Origin: an uncultured beta proteobacterium | GTDB taxonomy: Bacteria; Pseudomonadota; Gammaproteobacteria; Burkholderiales; Burkholderiaceae_B | DNA: 64,000 bases | Direction: 5' to 3' | Assembly (NCBI GenBank): GCA_903821335.1 | Contig: CAIJKV010000359.1 | Span: 1 to 64,000, forward strand | In this document: in pieces, positions 18,913 to 27,024 of the stretch | Position numbering within the stretch: position 1 is the first letter of the stretch | Layout: each line of letters opens with the position of its first letter | Notes under the pieces: generated by a model | The model's input: only the letters and a program-made list of their open reading frames with translations | Database searches by the model: none | Told to the model about the DNA's origin: nothing | Program-made: the position numbers and the translations under genes

Positions 18913-19728
18913 ATGACCACCCCCTATCACTTTAAGTCCGGTACCTCTGCGCTGCTGATTTCCATCCCGCACCTCGGTCAGGAAATCCCCGAGGATCAAC
19001 TGCAAACAATGACGCCTGCGGCCAGGACGCTGGTCGATACCGACTGGCACCTTGACCAGCTATACGATTTTGCCCACGAGCTTGGCGCTTCGGTGCTCAG
19101 TGCGCGATATTCCCGTTATGTCGTCGACCTGAATCGCCCGCCCGATGACCAAAGCCTGTATCCGGGGCAAACAAAAACCGGCCTGTGCCCGACCCTGACG
19201 TTTCGCGCAGAGCCGCTGTACCTAGGCGCCGACCCCGACACGCCAGAGATCGCGCGACGGGTCGAGACTTACTGGAAGCCGTACCACGCCAAACTGGCCG
19301 CTGAAATCAATCGCCTGAAAACCCTGCATGCAAATGTGCTGCTGTGGGAAGCCCATTCAATCGCCAGCGTCCTGCCCCGGCTATTCGACGGCAAGTTGGC
19401 AGACCTGAATCTTGGCACTGCCAGTGGAAAAAGTGCTGCAGGCGAGGTCATCGATGCCGTTGAAAAAAGTCTGGAAGGCACTGAATACACCTGGGTCATC
19501 AACGGCCGTTTTACTGGTGGCTACATCACGCGACAGTTTGGCGACCCCGCTCGAGGGATCCACGCCATTCAACTCGAAATGTGTCAGTCAACCTATATGG
19601 AGGAAACGTTTCCTTTTGGCTACCGGGATGACCTGGCCGAAGGCGTCAAGCCGGTCATTCGTGCCATGGTGATGGCGGCGCTGGGGCAGGTTACTTCCAG
19701 AAAACATAGCGTTTTTCCAGCGCGTTGA
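18913..19728 (+). CDS. hutG: N-formylglutamate deformylase (amidohydrolase)
   Basis: The 271-residue zinc hydrolase removes formate from N-formyl-L-glutamate, the last step of one branch of histidine breakdown. The family signatures are SALLISIPHLGQEIP, RYSRYVVDLNRPPDDQSLYP, LWEAHSIASVLPRLFDGKL and GRFTGGYITRQFGDP near the end. The start at 18913 has CGGAG upstream and follows the glp terminator directly. No other hut gene is in the window, so it is either orphaned or serves another formyl-amide substrate. Its last 38 bp overlap the 3' end of the convergent permease gene. Confidence 0.92.
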   Translation: MTTPYHFKSGTSALLISIPHLGQEIPEDQLQTMTPAARTLVDTDWHLDQLYDFAHELGASVLSARYSRYVVDLNRPPDDQSLYPGQTKTGLCPTLTFRAEPLYLGADPDTPEIARRVETYWKPYHAKLAAEINRLKTLHANVLLWEAHSIASVLPRLFDGKLADLNLGTASGKSAAGEVIDAVEKSLEGTEYTWVINGRFTGGYITRQFGDPARGIHAIQLEMCQSTYMEETFPFGYRDDLAEGVKPVIRAMVMAALGQVTSRKHSVFPAR

Positions 19729-20449
19729 CCAACCCAAAGAACAGCAGGCTGACGGCGGAACCTACGAAAATGGCGGACCAGACCTGCACAAAATCGATCT
19801 GCAACACGGCCTGGTAGATCGTCCAGCCCAGACCACCCGTGGCGCCCAGCATCTCGGTCACGATGGCAACAATCATGGCGCGCACGGTCGATACGCGCAT
19901 GCCGGCAGCGGTGAGGGGGATTGCCGCGGGAATGCGCAGGCGCCAGAGTATGGCGGCACGATCCGCGCCAAAACTGCGCATCAGATCGACAATGCGCGGG
20001 TCGACACGATCGAGTCCGGCCAGGGCATGCAGGAAAACCGTAAAGCCAACCGCGAGTGACACCATGACGGTCTTGGACTCTGGTCCAATGCCAAACCAGA
20101 GCAGGATGAGTGGCGCGTACGCGACAACCGGGACCGAGTTCAGGGCCGTGGCCAGAGGCAGGGCCAGGCGCCGGATGGCCGGTAGCAGTGTCAAGATCAC
20201 CGCAAGCACGAAGCCGGCCAGTGAGCCTAGAAAGAAGCCCGACACGGCTTCAGTAACCGTCATGCGGGCGGCGGCAAACAACAGGGTGCGCTGATCGTAG
20301 ATGGACTGAAAAATCGCCGAAACGCTTGGCAGGATATAGGCGGGCAGATTCAGTCCTCGCGTCACGCCTTCCCAAAGCGCAGTCAGACCTAGCAACCCGA
20401 TGGCCGCCCTGACAGTCGTGCGTGAGGGCATGAGCGATTGGGCACGCAT
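19691..20449 (-). CDS. ABC transporter permease (SsuC/TauC family)
   Basis: This is a 252-residue inner-membrane permease of the nitrate/sulfonate/taurine class with about six spans. Its cytoplasmic EAA loop reads RIVDLMRSFGADRAAILWRL, followed by RIPAA. The C-terminus ends LFFGLVNALEKRYVFWK, typical of the family. It is the last gene of the eight-gene leftward operon and starts on the last base of the upstream permease. The two permeases presumably form a heterodimer driven by the ATPase at 23996-24835. Substrate unknown. Confidence 0.92.
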   Translation of the reverse strand: MRAQSLMPSRTTVRAAIGLLGLTALWEGVTRGLNLPAYILPSVSAIFQSIYDQRTLLFAAARMTVTEAVSGFFLGSLAGFVLAVILTLLPAIRRLALPLATALNSVPVVAYAPLILLWFGIGPESKTVMVSLAVGFTVFLHALAGLDRVDPRIVDLMRSFGADRAAILWRLRIPAAIPLTAAGMRVSTVRAMIVAIVTEMLGATGGLGWTIYQAVLQIDFVQVWSAIFVGSAVSLLFFGLVNALEKRYVFWK

Positions 20450-21225
20450 CAGTATTCAACCTGCCAGAAGACAATCTTGTGTTCTGCCCAGGCCACCACG
20501 CCATAGAAAGTGGTACCGAGTAACCCAGACATCAGGATCGTCGCCCAGAGAGCCACCACGTTTTCGTTGTACATGGCTTGCAGCAACAACACCCCCAGGC
20601 CGACCGTATCACCAAACCATTCGCCTGCGATTGCACCCAGCAGACTGAGGGTGCATGCCAGGCGTAACGCCACGAAGATCTGGGGCAGGGCGCTGGGCAG
20701 CTGCAGCTGGAACAACAGCTTGAGACGGCTGGCGCCAAAACTGCGCAACAGGTCGACCTGTCGCGGATCGACGGCTTGCAGCCCGTTCAGCGTGTTGACC
20801 GTGACCGGAAAGAACGTCAGGTAAAAGGCGATCAGCGCCTTGGCCAGGATAGTGTTGCCAAACCACAGCACCACCAGGGCGCCAAAGGCGATGACCGGAA
20901 TGGTTTGGGAAATGATGAAAACCGGAAAGATCAGTTCTCGCAATAAGCGTGAGCGCTGGAACAGCACGCCGTTGAAGACGCCGATCAGTGCACCCAGCGT
21001 AAAGCCCATGACGGTTTCGATCAGGGTTCGGAAAAAGCCGGCAACATAAGCCTCTGGAACGGCGGCGATGGCCCCCAGGATGATCGATAGTCGTGGCAGG
21101 TAGTACGGTTTGATATGAAAGAAAATGACCAGGCCTTCCCATAACAGGCCCAGGAAAATGACGACGGCCGCGCCTCGCAACGCGGTCAGGGCGGCTGACC
21201 AGAGCGATGCGGCCGCCGTGCTCAT
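20449..21225 (-). CDS. ABC transporter permease (SsuC/TauC family)
   Basis: The 258-residue permease is paralogous to the one downstream. It has an N-terminal span AAVVIFLGLLWEGLVIFF, an EAA loop QVDLLRSFGASRLKLLFQLQ, then LPSALPQ, and a C-terminal AWAEHKIVFW. It overlaps the receptor gene by 4 bp and abuts the second permease, indicating coupled translation. Having two different permeases is less common in this class, where SsuC-type homodimers are usual; the pyrimidine/hydroxymethylpyrimidine-type importers are a comparison worth making. Confidence 0.92.
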   Translation of the reverse strand: MSTAAASLWSAALTALRGAAVVIFLGLLWEGLVIFFHIKPYYLPRLSIILGAIAAVPEAYVAGFFRTLIETVMGFTLGALIGVFNGVLFQRSRLLRELIFPVFIISQTIPVIAFGALVVLWFGNTILAKALIAFYLTFFPVTVNTLNGLQAVDPRQVDLLRSFGASRLKLLFQLQLPSALPQIFVALRLACTLSLLGAIAGEWFGDTVGLGVLLLQAMYNENVVALWATILMSGLLGTTFYGVVAWAEHKIVFWQVEY

Positions 21226-22244
21226 GGCAGGCGATCCGTGAGCGGAATCGACTGCAGAAAGCTGCCATCGAATGCCGTCGCGACGTCAACGGGCTTGGAG
21301 ATCACGTTGTTCTTGAGCAGAAAGTCTTGTGCCAGCTGGATGGCTGCGGGATCGACCAGAAAGAGGCCTTCAGTTTTGGCTTTGCCGGCTGTCATGATGC
21401 GGTAGGCCTCGGTCAGCATGAATTCCTGATGCTTGCGGTCCAGCGTGGGCGCAATTTTCATGACAATGTCGACGGCTTGCTCGGGATGGGCCATCGCTTG
21501 TTTCCAGCCCTTGATCGAAGCACGCAGGAAAGCCTTCACCATTTCAGGGTTTTCTGCCGCGGTTTTTTTGGAAACAATCAAGGTATCGCGCGGGAAGGTA
21601 ATGCCGTAGTCTTCCGCCACAAACAGGCGCAACTTGTCTTCACCCATGCGCTGCTTGAGGGTGTAGAGCTCGTTGTACCAGGTCGCCGTCACGACATCGA
21701 CGTCTCCATTGACGAACGGTGTCACGCTGACCTGTTGAGGCTGGATATCGACTTTGGCACGATCGATTCCGTTATTGGCCAGCATGCCAAAGAGCACGTA
21801 ATTCGCACCGGTGAACCAGGCGGTGACTTTCTTGCCCTCGAAATCCTTGAGCGTCTTGACCGGACCATCCAGCTTCGACACAAACACGAACGGTGTGATC
21901 TGATGGGCCACGCCAACGGAAACAATGGGCATTCCTTTGTCGACGGCTGCCATGACACTGTCGGTGCCACCTGACAAGCCGAACGTGTCGGCACCGGTCG
22001 CCACCAGGTTTTCGGTCAGCAGGTTGGGGCCTCCCGGGTTGATCGTCAAGTCGATCCCTTCCTCCTTGTAATAGCCCATTGCCAGGGCATAGTAGAAGCC
22101 GGCAAACTGAGTCTGTGGCAACCATTTCAGGCGTAGTGAGGCTTTCACGGGTTCAGCGGCGGCGGACAGGGCCGGCATGGCCAAGGCGGCAATACCAAAG
22201 GTGGCGGTCCACCCCATCAAGGTAAGCAAACGTCTGATGTTCAT
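21222..22244 (-). CDS. ABC transporter substrate-binding protein, NMT1/THI5-like
   Basis: This is a 340-residue periplasmic receptor. The signal peptide is TFGIAALAMPALSAAA, and the mature part opens KASLRLKWLPQTQFAGFYYA, then MGYYKEEGIDLTINPGG, the pattern of the NMT1/ThiY-like family that includes hydroxymethylpyrimidine and formylaminopyrimidine receptors as well as sulfonate receptors. The start at 22244 is supported by AGGA upstream; a 351-residue form has no such site. It lies between the dioxygenase and permease genes in one operon. The ligand could be an N-heterocycle, a sulfonate or an aromatic acid; the sequence alone does not decide. Confidence 0.9.
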   Translation of the reverse strand: MNIRRLLTLMGWTATFGIAALAMPALSAAAEPVKASLRLKWLPQTQFAGFYYALAMGYYKEEGIDLTINPGGPNLLTENLVATGADTFGLSGGTDSVMAAVDKGMPIVSVGVAHQITPFVFVSKLDGPVKTLKDFEGKKVTAWFTGANYVLFGMLANNGIDRAKVDIQPQQVSVTPFVNGDVDVVTATWYNELYTLKQRMGEDKLRLFVAEDYGITFPRDTLIVSKKTAAENPEMVKAFLRASIKGWKQAMAHPEQAVDIVMKIAPTLDRKHQEFMLTEAYRIMTAGKAKTEGLFLVDPAAIQLAQDFLLKNNVISKPVDVATAFDGSFLQSIPLTDRLP

Positions 22245-22278
22245 GATCGTGTCCTGATAGAGGGTTTGAGAAAACAAT

Positions 22279-22337
22279 GTTGGCCTGCGGGGTCAGAAAG
22301 AGTGTTCAGAGAGCAGGGTTGGACTGCGGGGTCAGAA
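22279..22337. repeat. Direct repeat at the 3' end of the dioxygenase gene
   Basis: Two 20-bp copies (22279-22298 and 22318-22337) differ at one base and lie 39 bp apart. Each contains CTGCGGGGTCAGAA. The right copy covers the dioxygenase stop codon, so the left copy repeats the end of the gene in the spacer before the receptor gene. It looks like a short tandem duplication. Confidence 0.7.
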
Positions 22338-23174
22338 GGGCCGTGTGCCGGCCACAGTTGTACGGTGCATGACGCGGCGATACGTGTCGTCGTCGTAAGG
22401 TGTGGCGCAATGCATGGTTGAACGGTTGTCCCACACGACCAGGTCACCTTTCTGCCAGACGTGGCGATAGATACTGGCGCTGTTGATCGCGTGCGCATTG
22501 AGTTGCGCCAGCAAGGCATCGCCTTCAGCCTGCGGCAGTCCGTTAATCGCCTTGACAATGTCTTGCCCGACGTAAAGTGACAATCGCCCGGTGGTGGGAT
22601 GGGTGCGCACAATCGGATGCACGACATCAGGTGTGCGGGCTTTTTGTTCGTCCGAGAGCGGTGCGCGGTCTGCAAAAGCCTTGCCGTAGTAGCCCAGGTA
22701 GGAGTGCGTCGCGGTCAGGTCGCGGATGCGCTCTTGCATCGCGATCGGCAGGCTTTCATAGGCAAGTTGCATGCTGGAAAACAGTGTGTCGGCGCCGACT
22801 GGCGGGACTTCCACTGCATACAGCAAAGAGCCCATGCTGGGCTCTTCAACATACGACAGATCGGAATGCCAGTTCCAGCCTTCCTTATGGTTGCCCAGGG
22901 GCTTACCGTCCTCCTGCACATTGGAAAGCACATAGATTTCGGGCAGATCCGTCGTCAGAAATTGCTTGAGCACGTGCGTGAGCAGAGGACCGAATTGGCG
23001 GCTGATCTCCACATGCCGCTGATTCGTGAGTGTCTGGTTGCGCACAAGAATGAGCGCATGCGTGTCGAGCATCCTGACCATTTCGTCAATCGCGGCAGCA
23101 CTGCCCGGGCTCGATAGATCCAGACCCACCACTTCAATGCCGAAGCCCGGGTGTAGAGGGCGTGTGTTTAACAT
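22332..23174 (-). CDS. TauD/TfdA family 2-oxoglutarate-dependent dioxygenase
   Basis: The 280-residue Fe(II)/2-oxoglutarate oxygenase has the facial triad His103-x-Asp105 (NWHSDLSY) and distal His255 (RSTMHCATPYDDD), with the 2-oxoglutarate-binding arginine in the following RRVMHRTTVAG. Members hydroxylate next to a sulfonate, ether, amine or carboxylate and so release sulfite, phenol or similar products. It is embedded in an uptake operon with an NMT1-type receptor, a class II aldolase-like protein and hydrolases, so it probably performs the first oxidative attack on the imported compound. The exact substrate is unknown. Confidence 0.93.
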   Translation of the reverse strand: MLNTRPLHPGFGIEVVGLDLSSPGSAAAIDEMVRMLDTHALILVRNQTLTNQRHVEISRQFGPLLTHVLKQFLTTDLPEIYVLSNVQEDGKPLGNHKEGWNWHSDLSYVEEPSMGSLLYAVEVPPVGADTLFSSMQLAYESLPIAMQERIRDLTATHSYLGYYGKAFADRAPLSDEQKARTPDVVHPIVRTHPTTGRLSLYVGQDIVKAINGLPQAEGDALLAQLNAHAINSASIYRHVWQKGDLVVWDNRSTMHCATPYDDDTYRRVMHRTTVAGTRPF

Positions 23175-23210
23175 GTTGAACTCCTTGTTTGTCTGGTCGT
23201 TGTTTCAGGA

Positions 23211-23999
23211 TCAGGTTCTGTAGGAGGGATCAAGACGATCGAGTTTGCGCAAAAAGCCTGGCCACTCCCGTTCACCGGCAATCAGGATGTCGCCCTCGTG
23301 TTCCCAGAACTGGCGCGCGGCCTTCTCGCAGACTGCGTGCGAGGGGGCGATGATCGGACCGGCGCCTCCGGCGACGGCCGCCTGCATATCGAGCTGGATA
23401 CGTGCCGCGCGCTCAAAGTAATACAGGAGCATGAATGCTTCGCCCGGTGTGCGCCCTGTTGTGATGACGCCATGGTTGCGCAGCAGCATCACGGGTTGGG
23501 TGCCAAAGTGCTCGATCAGGCGAGTCTGTTCATCCAGGTCAATCGCCACACCCTCGTAGTCATGAAAGGCCTGGCGCTGGTAGAACCGCATCGCGAACTG
23601 CGACAAGGGCAGCAGGCCGTGCGCCTGGGCCGACACGGCAATGCTTGCGTCGGAATGGGTATGCAGCACGCACGCCGCGTCGTGGCGGTGGCGATGAATC
23701 GCGCCATGAATGACGAAGCCTGCCACGTTGACCGCGTAGGGCGATGGCGCGACCTTGTTTCCGTTAAGATCGATGCGCACCAGGCTGGACGCGGTGATTT
23801 CTTCAAACAGCAGTCCATAGGGATTGATCAGGAACTGGTCGTCGCGCCCGGGGACTCGCATGGAAATGTGGTTATAGATCAGGTCGTCCAGGCCCATGAT
23901 GGCCACCAGTCGGTAACAGGCAGCGAGTGCCACGCGGGCGTCCCATTCTGCCGGGTCGATGTTTGCCGGGCGTGCGTCCGAGGAGTCAACCATGTTCAT
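23211..23999 (-). CDS. Class II aldolase/adducin family protein
   Basis: This 262-residue zinc-dependent protein has the ligands VLHTHSDASIAV (His-x-His) and LLRNHGVITTG, and the family opening LAACYRLVAIMGLDDLIYNH, then ISMRVPG. Relatives include fuculose/ribulose-phosphate aldolases, decarboxylases and many uncharacterised catabolic enzymes. It overlaps the ATPase gene by 4 bp and precedes the dioxygenase by 36 bp. A retro-aldol or decarboxylation step after oxygenation is a sensible guess. Start codons at 23999 and 23993 are both possible. Confidence 0.9.
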   Translation of the reverse strand: MNMVDSSDARPANIDPAEWDARVALAACYRLVAIMGLDDLIYNHISMRVPGRDDQFLINPYGLLFEEITASSLVRIDLNGNKVAPSPYAVNVAGFVIHGAIHRHRHDAACVLHTHSDASIAVSAQAHGLLPLSQFAMRFYQRQAFHDYEGVAIDLDEQTRLIEHFGTQPVMLLRNHGVITTGRTPGEAFMLLYYFERAARIQLDMQAAVAGGAGPIIAPSHAVCEKAARQFWEHEGDILIAGEREWPGFLRKLDRLDPSYRT

Positions 24000-24835
24000 G
24001 CGTGGACCTTGCTCTGTGTAGACATGAACGACTTCATGCTTTCCTCTTCGATCGCTTCGAGAAGGAGGCGTTTGAGGGCGATGAATTCCGGGGAGGTGAC
24101 AATGTCGGCCCGGCGCGGGCGCGGCAGCTCCACAGCCTGCTCAAGTTTGACGTGCCCGGGGCGTGCGCTCATGACCAGGACGCGGTCACCGAGGAATAGT
24201 GCTTCATCGACATCGTGCGTAATGAACAGGATGGTGCGACGATGTTTCTGCCAGACGTCCAGCAGCCAGCGCTGCATCATGCTGCGGGTCAGAGCGTCGA
24301 GTGCGCCAAAGGGTTCGTCAAGCAGCATCAAGTCACGATTAAACATGAAGGTGCGCATGAGGGCGACGCGCTGGCGCATGCCACCGGAAAGCTGGTGCGG
24401 ATACTGGCTTTCGAAGCCAGTCAGCCCGAACTCCGGCAGCATTTCAAACGCATGGCGTCGCGCATCGCTGCGCCGCGCGCCTTCCATCTCGACGGCCAGG
24501 ATGGCATTGTCAATCACGGTGCGCCAAGGCAGCAGCAAGTCGCGCTGTGGCATGAAAGACACTTGACCCAACAGATCGCGCGCCTTGCAGGATTTGCCCA
24601 GGAACTCAATCTGCCCGCCAGCGTCTGGCTCCTCAAGCCCTGCCACAATATTGAACAGGGTGCTCTTGCCGCAACCGCTGGGCCCGACCACGGTCACGAA
24701 CTCTCCCGGTGCAATGGACACGCCCAGACCGTCCAGTGCCTTGACTGTGCCAAAGGTCTTGGAGATGTCCCTGAGCGTCAGCAAGGCATGCCGTCGCGAC
24801 GGCGCTGGCGTGTCGGGGAGCATCCTGGCGTTCAT
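23996..24835 (-). CDS. ABC transporter ATP-binding protein (SsuB/TauB family)
   Basis: The 279-residue ATPase has Walker A GPSGCGKS (in VTVVGPSGCGKSTLFNIVAG), signature LSGGMRQRVALMR, Walker B LMLLDEPFGALD and H-loop LFITHDVDEALFLGDRV, all intact. It energises the importer made by the two permeases and the NMT1-like receptor downstream. It overlaps the genes on both sides by 4 bp, so the enzyme and transport genes are interleaved in one transcript. Confidence 0.94.
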   Translation of the reverse strand: MNARMLPDTPAPSRRHALLTLRDISKTFGTVKALDGLGVSIAPGEFVTVVGPSGCGKSTLFNIVAGLEEPDAGGQIEFLGKSCKARDLLGQVSFMPQRDLLLPWRTVIDNAILAVEMEGARRSDARRHAFEMLPEFGLTGFESQYPHQLSGGMRQRVALMRTFMFNRDLMLLDEPFGALDALTRSMMQRWLLDVWQKHRRTILFITHDVDEALFLGDRVLVMSARPGHVKLEQAVELPRPRRADIVTSPEFIALKRLLLEAIEEESMKSFMSTQSKVHA

Positions 24836-25713
24836 GACGTTTTCATGATTTCGGCAGAGGCAGAACGCGGATCACGTGGCAGCCACTTGTCCTGCTCCAC
24901 CATTGCCAGGAATTCTGAGACAAACTGATTGAATAGTCCGGGTTCTTCGATGTTCAGTGTATGGCCACTTTTCGCAATCACCGTCAGACCGCAGGCGGGT
25001 ATGGTTTTCTTCAGGAAAATAGCGGGTTGCAGGCAGTGGTCATCTTCATCACCCACGATGACAAGCGTCGGGACGGGCATCGTGCGCAGTTCGGGTTCGA
25101 GGTCGTAGATCGAGGGTCGGCAGGCCTGTACACCACGCATGGTCATGGCCGACCCCACGGAGTCATGTTCGCCTAACTGCGTTGCAAACTCCTGCCAGCC
25201 GCGCGGGTCCTTGAGCTGGAACGGAATGCGTGAGGCGGCCAGCGCGTAGATCTTGGAAAATGCAGCAGCGCCCAGTGATTCGAACTTGTCGGCGACATCG
25301 CGTGAAACGTTGCGAAAATAGTCTTCGAATTCTTTTTCAGCACCATAGCCCGCGCCCGCCACGACCAGCGACCGCGCGCGTGACGCGTAACGCAGGCCAA
25401 AGTGCAACGTTGCGAAACCACCCATCGACAGGCCGACCACGTGTGCGCGATCAATATCCAGACCATCCAGGACGTCAGCAATGTCGTCGGTCGCGATGGC
25501 TTGCGAATAGTGTTCCAACCCTGCTGGCACATCGGACGGTGCGTAGCCGCGCGCGCTAAAGGTGATGCAGCGATATCGGCGTGAAAAATAACGCAATTGT
25601 GGTTCCCAACTGCGCCAGTCTCCGCCGAACTCGTGCACGAAAATAATCGGGGTGCCTGACCCGCATTCCTCGTAGTGCAGGCGGGTGCCATCGCGGGCGT
25701 TCAGCATGGGCAT
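24832..25713 (-). CDS. Alpha/beta hydrolase
   Basis: This is a 293-residue hydrolase. The oxyanion strand-turn PIIFVHEFGGDWRSW is followed by the nucleophile elbow VVGLSMGGFATLHFG (Ser), an acid region LVIVGDEDDHCLQP (Asp) and the catalytic His in VIAKSGHTLNIEEP. This set resembles ester or carbon-carbon bond hydrolases used in aromatic and lactone catabolism. It is the second gene of the eight-gene operon, 72 bp after the SDR gene, and overlaps the ATPase gene by 4 bp. Substrate unknown. Confidence 0.92.
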   Translation of the reverse strand: MPMLNARDGTRLHYEECGSGTPIIFVHEFGGDWRSWEPQLRYFSRRYRCITFSARGYAPSDVPAGLEHYSQAIATDDIADVLDGLDIDRAHVVGLSMGGFATLHFGLRYASRARSLVVAGAGYGAEKEFEDYFRNVSRDVADKFESLGAAAFSKIYALAASRIPFQLKDPRGWQEFATQLGEHDSVGSAMTMRGVQACRPSIYDLEPELRTMPVPTLVIVGDEDDHCLQPAIFLKKTIPACGLTVIAKSGHTLNIEEPGLFNQFVSEFLAMVEQDKWLPRDPRSASAEIMKTS

Positions 25714-25785
25714 GGTGACGGATCCTGAAAAGTTTGAGTGTTGATCAACGGCACGGGCGCGTGTATCGACATGGCCGGGCCTGCC

Positions 25786-26571
25786 TCAGATGATTGAGCG
25801 TTTGGAAGCGATGCCGCCGTCGATGGTGACGATGGTTCCGGTGATATAACCGGCTCGCTCCGAGGACAGCCACACAATCAGGTCCGCGACTTCCTCGGGG
25901 CTGGCGGGGCGTTTGGCAGGGTATTTGTCAAACAACTCTTCCCAGCGGCTTTCGTCGCCGTACCAGTCCACCGCCCGCCGCTTCATGAGTTTGACCATGC
26001 GATCGGTGGCCACCGGGCCGGGGTTGACGCCTACGACGCGAATGCCATCATCGAGGCTGCGACCGCCAACCCCTCGGGTAAAGGCCATCATCGCGGCGTT
26101 GCCAGTCGTGCCGACGATGTAGTTTGCATCCCAGTTTTCGCCGGAATTGCCGATGTCATTGATGACGACGCCGGATCCGCGTTTTTTCATGTGCGCATAC
26201 AGTTCACGGGTCAGCGTCACATAGGAAAAAATCTTCATGTCCAGGCTGCTGCGCCATTCCTGATCGGTCAGCTGATCCATCGGACCCGGCGTGGAATCAG
26301 CGGCATTGTTGACCAGTATGTCGACTGCTGCACAGCGTACAGCGAGTTCCATGACGTTCGATGTGATCGACAGATCCATCGGGTGGATATGGACACTGAC
26401 ACCATAGCGGGCCACCAGGTCGGCCTGGGCGGCCTGCAGACCGTCGACTGACCGGGCCGCCAGGTGCAGGGTGGCAATGCCTTCGCGGGCGAAACTATGC
26501 GCAGTCGCCAGTCCGATTCCCTTGGACGCGCCTGTGATCAATACCGACTTGCCTTGTAATCCGAGTTCCAT
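25786..26571 (-). CDS. Short-chain dehydrogenase/reductase (SDR)
   Basis: The 261-residue NAD(P)-dependent oxidoreductase has the cofactor motif VLITGASKGIGLATAHSF, the NAG-like NNAADSTPG, and the end motif GYITGTIVTIDGGIASK. The active-site region VINDIGNSGENWDANYIVGTTGNAA has Ser and, where SDRs have YxxxK, shows a Tyr (NYIVG) but no Lys four residues later, so catalysis may be altered. AGGAA precedes the start. It is the first gene of the leftward operon, with a decayed GntR regulator diverging from it. Confidence 0.88.
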   Translation of the reverse strand: MELGLQGKSVLITGASKGIGLATAHSFAREGIATLHLAARSVDGLQAAQADLVARYGVSVHIHPMDLSITSNVMELAVRCAAVDILVNNAADSTPGPMDQLTDQEWRSSLDMKIFSYVTLTRELYAHMKKRGSGVVINDIGNSGENWDANYIVGTTGNAAMMAFTRGVGGRSLDDGIRVVGVNPGPVATDRMVKLMKRRAVDWYGDESRWEELFDKYPAKRPASPEEVADLIVWLSSERAGYITGTIVTIDGGIASKRSII

Positions 26572-26662
26572 CTGATATTTCCTGTTCGTTTGCTGCTGAA
26601 TCGTTCAAAGCAATAAGCATGCCAATCGGTTTAGCTGGGGGGTCCAGAGGCGTCACGACTGA

Positions 26663-27004
26663 AATGCACCGCCAGAGTGCATATCCTCAGGTTTTTATGC
26701 TTTTTATGCGGTCAACCGAAAGTTTCATGAACTGATTGATGAGGCTTCACAAAACGAATTTCTCGCGCAACAAACGCGTAGCCTGCGAAACCGCATTGGA
26801 AGTTATCGCAAAGTTGTCACCCATCGCCCCAGTCGACGGTCGGCGACGCTCACCGAGCATGCCCAAGTGTTGCAATGCCTGGTCGCAGGCGACGCCGACG
26901 GCGCCGCAACTGCCATGCGCGAGCATGTCAACCTGCTGGGTGAAAAGCTGCTGGACTTTATTGCGGTCTTTCACAAACGTTCAACGGGTGACGCCGTAAG
27001 CTAG
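26663..27004 (+). pseudogene. Remnant of a GntR/FCD regulator (C-terminal half only)
   Basis: A frame without a usable start codon encodes a clear FCD effector-domain end: FYAVNRKFHELIDEASQNEF, later RRSATLTEHAQVLQCLVAGD and AATAMREHVNLLGEKLLDFI, ending at TAG 27002-27004. The frame is closed by TGA at 26660. The winged-helix DNA-binding half and the start of the FCD domain are absent, and the 90 bp to the divergent SDR gene are too short to contain them. The position, divergent from the SDR-headed operon, is where that operon's own regulator would be expected. A deletion is the simplest explanation. Confidence 0.75.
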
Positions 27005-27024
27005 GCCTGGTGTCGTGACGGCCG

